Source: Bacteroidota bacterium (GTDB lineage Bacteria; Bacteroidota; Bacteroidia; Bacteroidales; VadinHA17). From it: a DNA stretch of 34,249 nt. The stretch covers positions 1 to 34,249 of the forward strand of contig JAEYZD010000008.1 in NCBI GenBank assembly GCA_023430725.1. Reading direction: 5' to 3'. The notes below the pieces were generated by a model. It ran no database searches, was not told where the DNA came from, and saw only the letters and a list, made by a program, of their open reading frames with translations. A program made the position numbers and the translations under genes. Below are positions 30,787 through 34,249 of this stretch, one piece after another (positions within the stretch are counted from its first letter, which is position 1; the number at the start of each line of letters is the position of its first letter).

Positions 30787-33700
30787 TCAGATCTTCAGAA
30801 ACTTTGCCTCTATGACTATGCCGTCCTTTATGAGGGTGACAATGTACATGCCCGGCTTCAATTCTGAAGTATTGAGATCGTAAGGCAGCTCAATATCCCT
30901 GATCCGCTGATGCTGCCTGCCTGCCATATCCGAAATAATTATCTCGCAATCTGAGACATCGGGGTCAGTTGTCGTAATTGTGATACGGTCCGAAACCGGA
31001 TTCGGGAACAGAATCAGACCGGAGACATCGGGATTCTCAATATCCGCCACCCCGGTATTGATATGGCTGAATGACTGCTCTGCGGCAAAAGCAGAGCCTT
31101 CATAACAGTTGTCAATGCTTTGGACGCTCCATGTGTAGGTTCCTGACGGGAGATTCTTAATCTTCAGGAAATTGTTGTAGCCGGCATTACCGATGCCGAC
31201 AACTGTCCTTTTGCCTGATTCCAGAGCTGAGGGTGAAATGATTGTATCTGCGACACCGTTCAAATATACACTGTAGGACAATCCGGCAGACGGAGTCTCA
31301 AGATCATCAGCCCTGTTCCACCGCAGAATCACCTCATTGCCGTCATCCTCCACCCTCAATACCGAAGGCGCCTTCGGCCCGGTATTCATGACTGGCTGGA
31401 AATTCAGATAAAGTGCTATCTGCGGATGCGAAAAGGGATTCTGCCCCTGCACGAGTACATCAAGATCTCCGTCATTGTCATAATCAGCAGCGGTTGAGAT
31501 GCTTAACTGATCAATCGGAAGAAATGAATTATACTCCCCTTTTACAAAACTCCAGCCAATGTTGTAGAAAATCCTTGTTTTATCAGATTCTCCGTTGACA
31601 TTATTGGTACCGGCATGGAGTACGTCAAGCATACCGTCATTATTGAAATCGCCCCACTCTGTGGAGACATTCCCGTGCAGGGCCCAAATGCCGGCCTGAC
31701 CGAGATCAGTGAATGTCTCATTTCCGTTGTTAATGTAAACCCGGGCAATACCCGTACCGTCCGAGCCTGAGCTTCCACCGCAAATTATCAGGTCTGCAAA
31801 ACCGTCACTGTTACAGTCGCCCCATCTCATCTCCCCGTTATGTGAATCATACTCATTCAGTCCCGCAAGATTCTCAAACAGGACTTTTGAAAATGTTTTG
31901 TCGCCGTTATTTTTATAGACTGAAAGGTATGCCGTGTGGTCCGGCTTTGGTTCGTTGGCCATGAAATCAAGGTAACCGTCATTGTTGAAGTCGCCCCAGG
32001 GCTTCCTCGACTTGACAATACCGGTCATGTTCTGAATCAATACCGGTTTGAACTTACCGCTGTCAGAGTTTTCTAGAATAACAGCCTGGATGGCATTTGT
32101 TGTCTGATGTTCCCCGGTTATCAGTATGTCCGTATCCCCGTCGTTGTCATAATCTGCAAATGAGGGGGCCCGCCGGAAGGGGTCAATTGTCAGCAGGCTG
32201 TCACAACGGATATTCAGGAACGTACTATCGCCGTTGTTCTTATAGATCCACATCTTGGGCTTCAGCTGATCAAATTTAACAAGGAATATATCATGTAACC
32301 CGTCATTGTCATAGTCAAACCAGTTTGCGGAACCGAAATTAAGATATCCTGAATATATATTCGGCAGCGGGATCTTAAGTTCTGTAAGTGTGTCGGCTTC
32401 GTTTACAAGTATCCGGGTGTACCTGAGATCGTAGTAGCCGCTATCTCTTTCATAAACCATCAGGACATCCAAATCACCGTCGCGGTCAAAGTCTGCCCAC
32501 TCCGCCTGGTGTCCCCGGGTATAATCAAGAATCATCTTTTTCGTAAACGGAGGAGGATAGGTCTTCACGGTGTCAGCAGGAGTATATTCCGACGAAGCCG
32601 AGCAGTTGTATGCCGTAACCCGGAAAATATATTCGGTTTCAGCCTTCAGGCCGTCAATAATGCATGATGTTGAATCAGTTCCGACTCTCTTTATCTCATA
32701 GAACCCGGCAGGCCTGAAATAAGGAATACTGTCCCAATACATCTCCACAACAAATCCCTCCTCAAAAAGGGAGTTGTCGTGCCATCGTAGTTCAACCTTC
32801 GTATCACTGACAGGCAATGCCTCCAGCGGTTCCGGAACCTCAGGGACGGTTCCGCTGATCTCGAAACTTCCAGAAGCCGTGAAGTCTGATGCCATACCAG
32901 AGTTATCGACAGCCTGTACGGACCATGAATAAATGCCATCCTCAAGGCAACGGATATCATAAAAGCATTTAAACCCGGCATTGCCGTTTCGCAGAACATA
33001 TCTGAAGCCAGTGATTGTATCGGCATTCGGAGATGCAGAAAAAGACTGGTTGTCCTTATTGATGTAGACATTGTAGGAAATGGCTGCAGCCGGTGTTTCC
33101 GCATCAGATGATGGATCCCACGAGAGCCTCACCCTGTTGAAATCCACCTCGGACCTGAGATTAGCCGGAACAGAAGGGGCAGCATTGACTTTTGCGGGGT
33201 CATCTTCCACAAGCATGTTCTTCAGAACAGCCATACCTGCTGATCCTCCGGCGGCAGAGAGCAGAACATCATTGTCTCCGTCACCGTCGTAATCGCCGGT
33301 GCAAATATATCTGGTCTCCAAAGTACTGATCTGCTCAGTCTGCGCCAGGGTGAAATCTCCGCTGCCATTATTCAGATAAAACTGAATATAGTATACCCCC
33401 CCTGTGTCAGCATGCCCTACAAAAACAATATCAAGGTCACCGTCGTTATCCAGGTCGGTGAAACTCCCCCCGGAGGCAGTGGTAATATCCTTGACATATT
33501 CGAAGTTCCCGTTGTCGTTATTCCTGTAAAGCTCAGCAAAGGATGCTGAGGTTAGTAATGAGAATATCACGATGTCTTCAAGGCCGTCATTGTTATAGTC
33601 GCCGGAGATGATATTCCAGGGCCTGTTTTCAGTATAACTGAACGAATATTCATTGAAACCGGTGCCGTTATTGATATAGATAAAACTTGACGAGGGATCA

Positions 33701-34249
33701 ACATACTGTTCGCGGTGGATTCTGAGGATATCCTGCATCCCATCATTGTTCATGTCAATCCATCGGGTCCACTCCTCATAGACATTGTCAAACACCAGGT
33801 AACCGTAAAGGTCTTTGTATGGATCATACACCGAAAGCCCTTTTAGTATCTCTTCTGATCCGTCATTGTCAAAATCCGCAAAACTGATCCTGGGTTGACC
33901 CACTCCCGCAACGTTGAAATCCTTCTGAACCCCCGTAAAAGCTCCGTCCCGGAACTGGGTGAATTTCAACGTGCTGTTTTCAATAGCAACCGGCACAAGC
34001 TCGGGTACATTGTCCCTGTTAATGTCAGCTGTGGAGACCAGCCCTTCCGTGTCGATCCAGACACCGTCAGGGATAACAAGGATGCTGTCATAGACTCCGT
34101 TGTCGTTGTTCCTGAATACAACCAGTTCCCTGGAATTACCCTCCGGGGTGGAGTAGACTCCCCAGGCACAGATGTCGTAATCATTATCCCGGTCAAAATC
34201 AATCAGATGAATCTGTGAGCCCGAGAGCCGTGACCATAATCCATCAACC
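30787..34249 (-). CDS. Very large secreted FG-GAP/Fn3 protein with T9SS type-A C-terminal domain, 5' end beyond window
   Basis: The frame is open from the stop at 30787 to the right edge, so about 1153 C-terminal residues are visible and the true start is outside. From N to C: about seven FG-GAP/VCBS calcium-binding repeats (for example LIDFDRDNDYDICAWG, FTDLDNDGDLDIVFVG), two fibronectin type III-like domains, seven more FG-GAP repeats (WADFDRDGDLDVLMVY to AADYDNDGDLDVLVQG), a third Fn3-like domain, and a 76-residue type-A sorting domain (LILFPNPVSDRITIT ... GMYIVTLIKDGIVIEAKFLKI). It is exported by the type IX system and probably cell-surface attached, as an adhesin or scaffold. The GTG at 33996 is not a start: FG-GAP sequence continues upstream of it. 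It converges on the 5'-nucleotidase gene with a 16-bp gap and no visible terminator. Confidence 0.92.
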   Translation of the reverse strand, partial: VDGLWSRLSGSQIHLIDFDRDNDYDICAWGVYSTPEGNSRELVVFRNNDNGVYDSILVIPDGVWIDTEGLVSTADINRDNVPELVPVAIENSTLKFTQFRDGAFTGVQKDFNVAGVGQPRISFADFDNDGSEEILKGLSVYDPYKDLYGYLVFDNVYEEWTRWIDMNNDGMQDILRIHREQYVDPSSSFIYINNGTGFNEYSFSYTENRPWNIISGDYNNDGLEDIVIFSLLTSASFAELYRNNDNGNFEYVKDITTASGGSFTDLDNDGDLDIVFVGHADTGGVYYIQFYLNNGSGDFTLAQTEQISTLETRYICTGDYDGDGDNDVLLSAAGGSAGMAVLKNMLVEDDPAKVNAAPSVPANLRSEVDFNRVRLSWDPSSDAETPAAAISYNVYINKDNQSFSASPNADTITGFRYVLRNGNAGFKCFYDIRCLEDGIYSWSVQAVDNSGMASDFTASGSFEISGTVPEVPEPLEALPVSDTKVELRWHDNSLFEEGFVVEMYWDSIPYFRPAGFYEIKRVGTDSTSCIIDGLKAETEYIFRVTAYNCSASSEYTPADTVKTYPPPFTKKMILDYTRGHQAEWADFDRDGDLDVLMVYERDSGYYDLRYTRILVNEADTLTELKIPLPNIYSGYLNFGSANWFDYDNDGLHDIFLVKFDQLKPKMWIYKNNGDSTFLNIRCDSLLTIDPFRRAPSFADYDNDGDTDILITGEHQTTNAIQAVILENSDSGKFKPVLIQNMTGIVKSRKPWGDFNNDGYLDFMANEPKPDHTAYLSVYKNNGDKTFSKVLFENLAGLNEYDSHNGEMRWGDCNSDGFADLIICGGSSGSDGTGIARVYINNGNETFTDLGQAGIWALHGNVSTEWGDFNNDGMLDVLHAGTNNVNGESDKTRIFYNIGWSFVKGEYNSFLPIDQLSISTAADYDNDGDLDVLVQGQNPFSHPQIALYLNFQPVMNTGPKAPSVLRVEDDGNEVILRWNRADDLETPSAGLSYSVYLNGVADTIISPSALESGKRTVVGIGNAGYNNFLKIKNLPSGTYTWSVQSIDNCYEGSAFAAEQSFSHINTGVADIENPDVSGLILFPNPVSDRITITTTDPDVSDCEIIISDMAGRQHQRIRDIELPYDLNTSELKPGMYIVTLIKDGIVIEAKFLKI

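Overview
The window looks like chromosomal DNA from a Bacteroidota bacterium, most likely of a Bacteroidales/Marinilabiliales type, possibly marine or anaerobic. The evidence is a SusC/SusD pair, a DUF4249 lipoprotein with a TonB-dependent receptor, secreted proteins with both type A and type B Por-secretion (T9SS) C-terminal domains, and several -7 elements of the Bacteroidota form TAnnTTTG. NhaA and a sodium-pump decarboxylase beta subunit point to Na+-linked energetics. That lineage call is inference. I see no rRNA, tRNA, CRISPR array, insertion sequence, integrase or phage gene. Coding density is very high and no gene-free stretch exceeds 300 bases; the longest are 24933-25154, 27365-27517 and 6896-7031.

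Layout. (1) 1-6841, minus strand, reads as one long directional gene run: a DUF4249 lipoprotein, a 794-aa MG2/plug-like secreted protein, a small lipoprotein, NhaA, a 2'-5' RNA ligase-family protein, and a GH106-like glycosidase cut by the left window edge. (2) 7032-10591, plus strand, diverges from it: an unrecognised secreted protein overlapping a TonB-dependent receptor by 4 bp. (3) 10588-11895, minus: OadB plus a tiny OadG-like subunit. (4) 11949-13523, minus: a GH20 beta-hexosaminidase lipoprotein. (5) 13689-16432, plus: a three-gene lipid block (PlsC-like acyltransferase, CDP-alcohol phosphotransferase, GNAT-fold protein). (6) 16531-22300, plus: SusC, SusD and a third surface lipoprotein, closed by a strong terminator. 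(7) 22401-24932, minus: a T9SS type-B protein with four tandem modules and two PKD domains. (8) 25155-28966, plus: a short KdpD-like kinase, a KdpE-like regulator and TrkH. (9) 29028-30770, plus: a 5'-nucleotidase family lipoprotein with an N-terminal ubiquitin-like (ThiS/MoaD-type) domain. (10) 30787-34249, minus: a very large FG-GAP/Fn3 T9SS type-A protein whose 5' end lies beyond the right edge.

How the genes fit together. Most of the window serves the cell envelope: two TonB-dependent uptake loci, two glycosidases, two T9SS cargo proteins and a lipid-modification block. Ion homeostasis is the second theme (NhaA, OadB/OadG, KdpDE-TrkH). Nothing here is a clear new defence or mobile system. 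The items most worth a second look are the beta-grasp/5'-nucleotidase fusion, the lipid trio with non-canonical motifs, the divided TonB/DUF4249 locus, the OadB-OadG pair without an alpha subunit, and the KdpDE pair attached to TrkH instead of KdpFABC.
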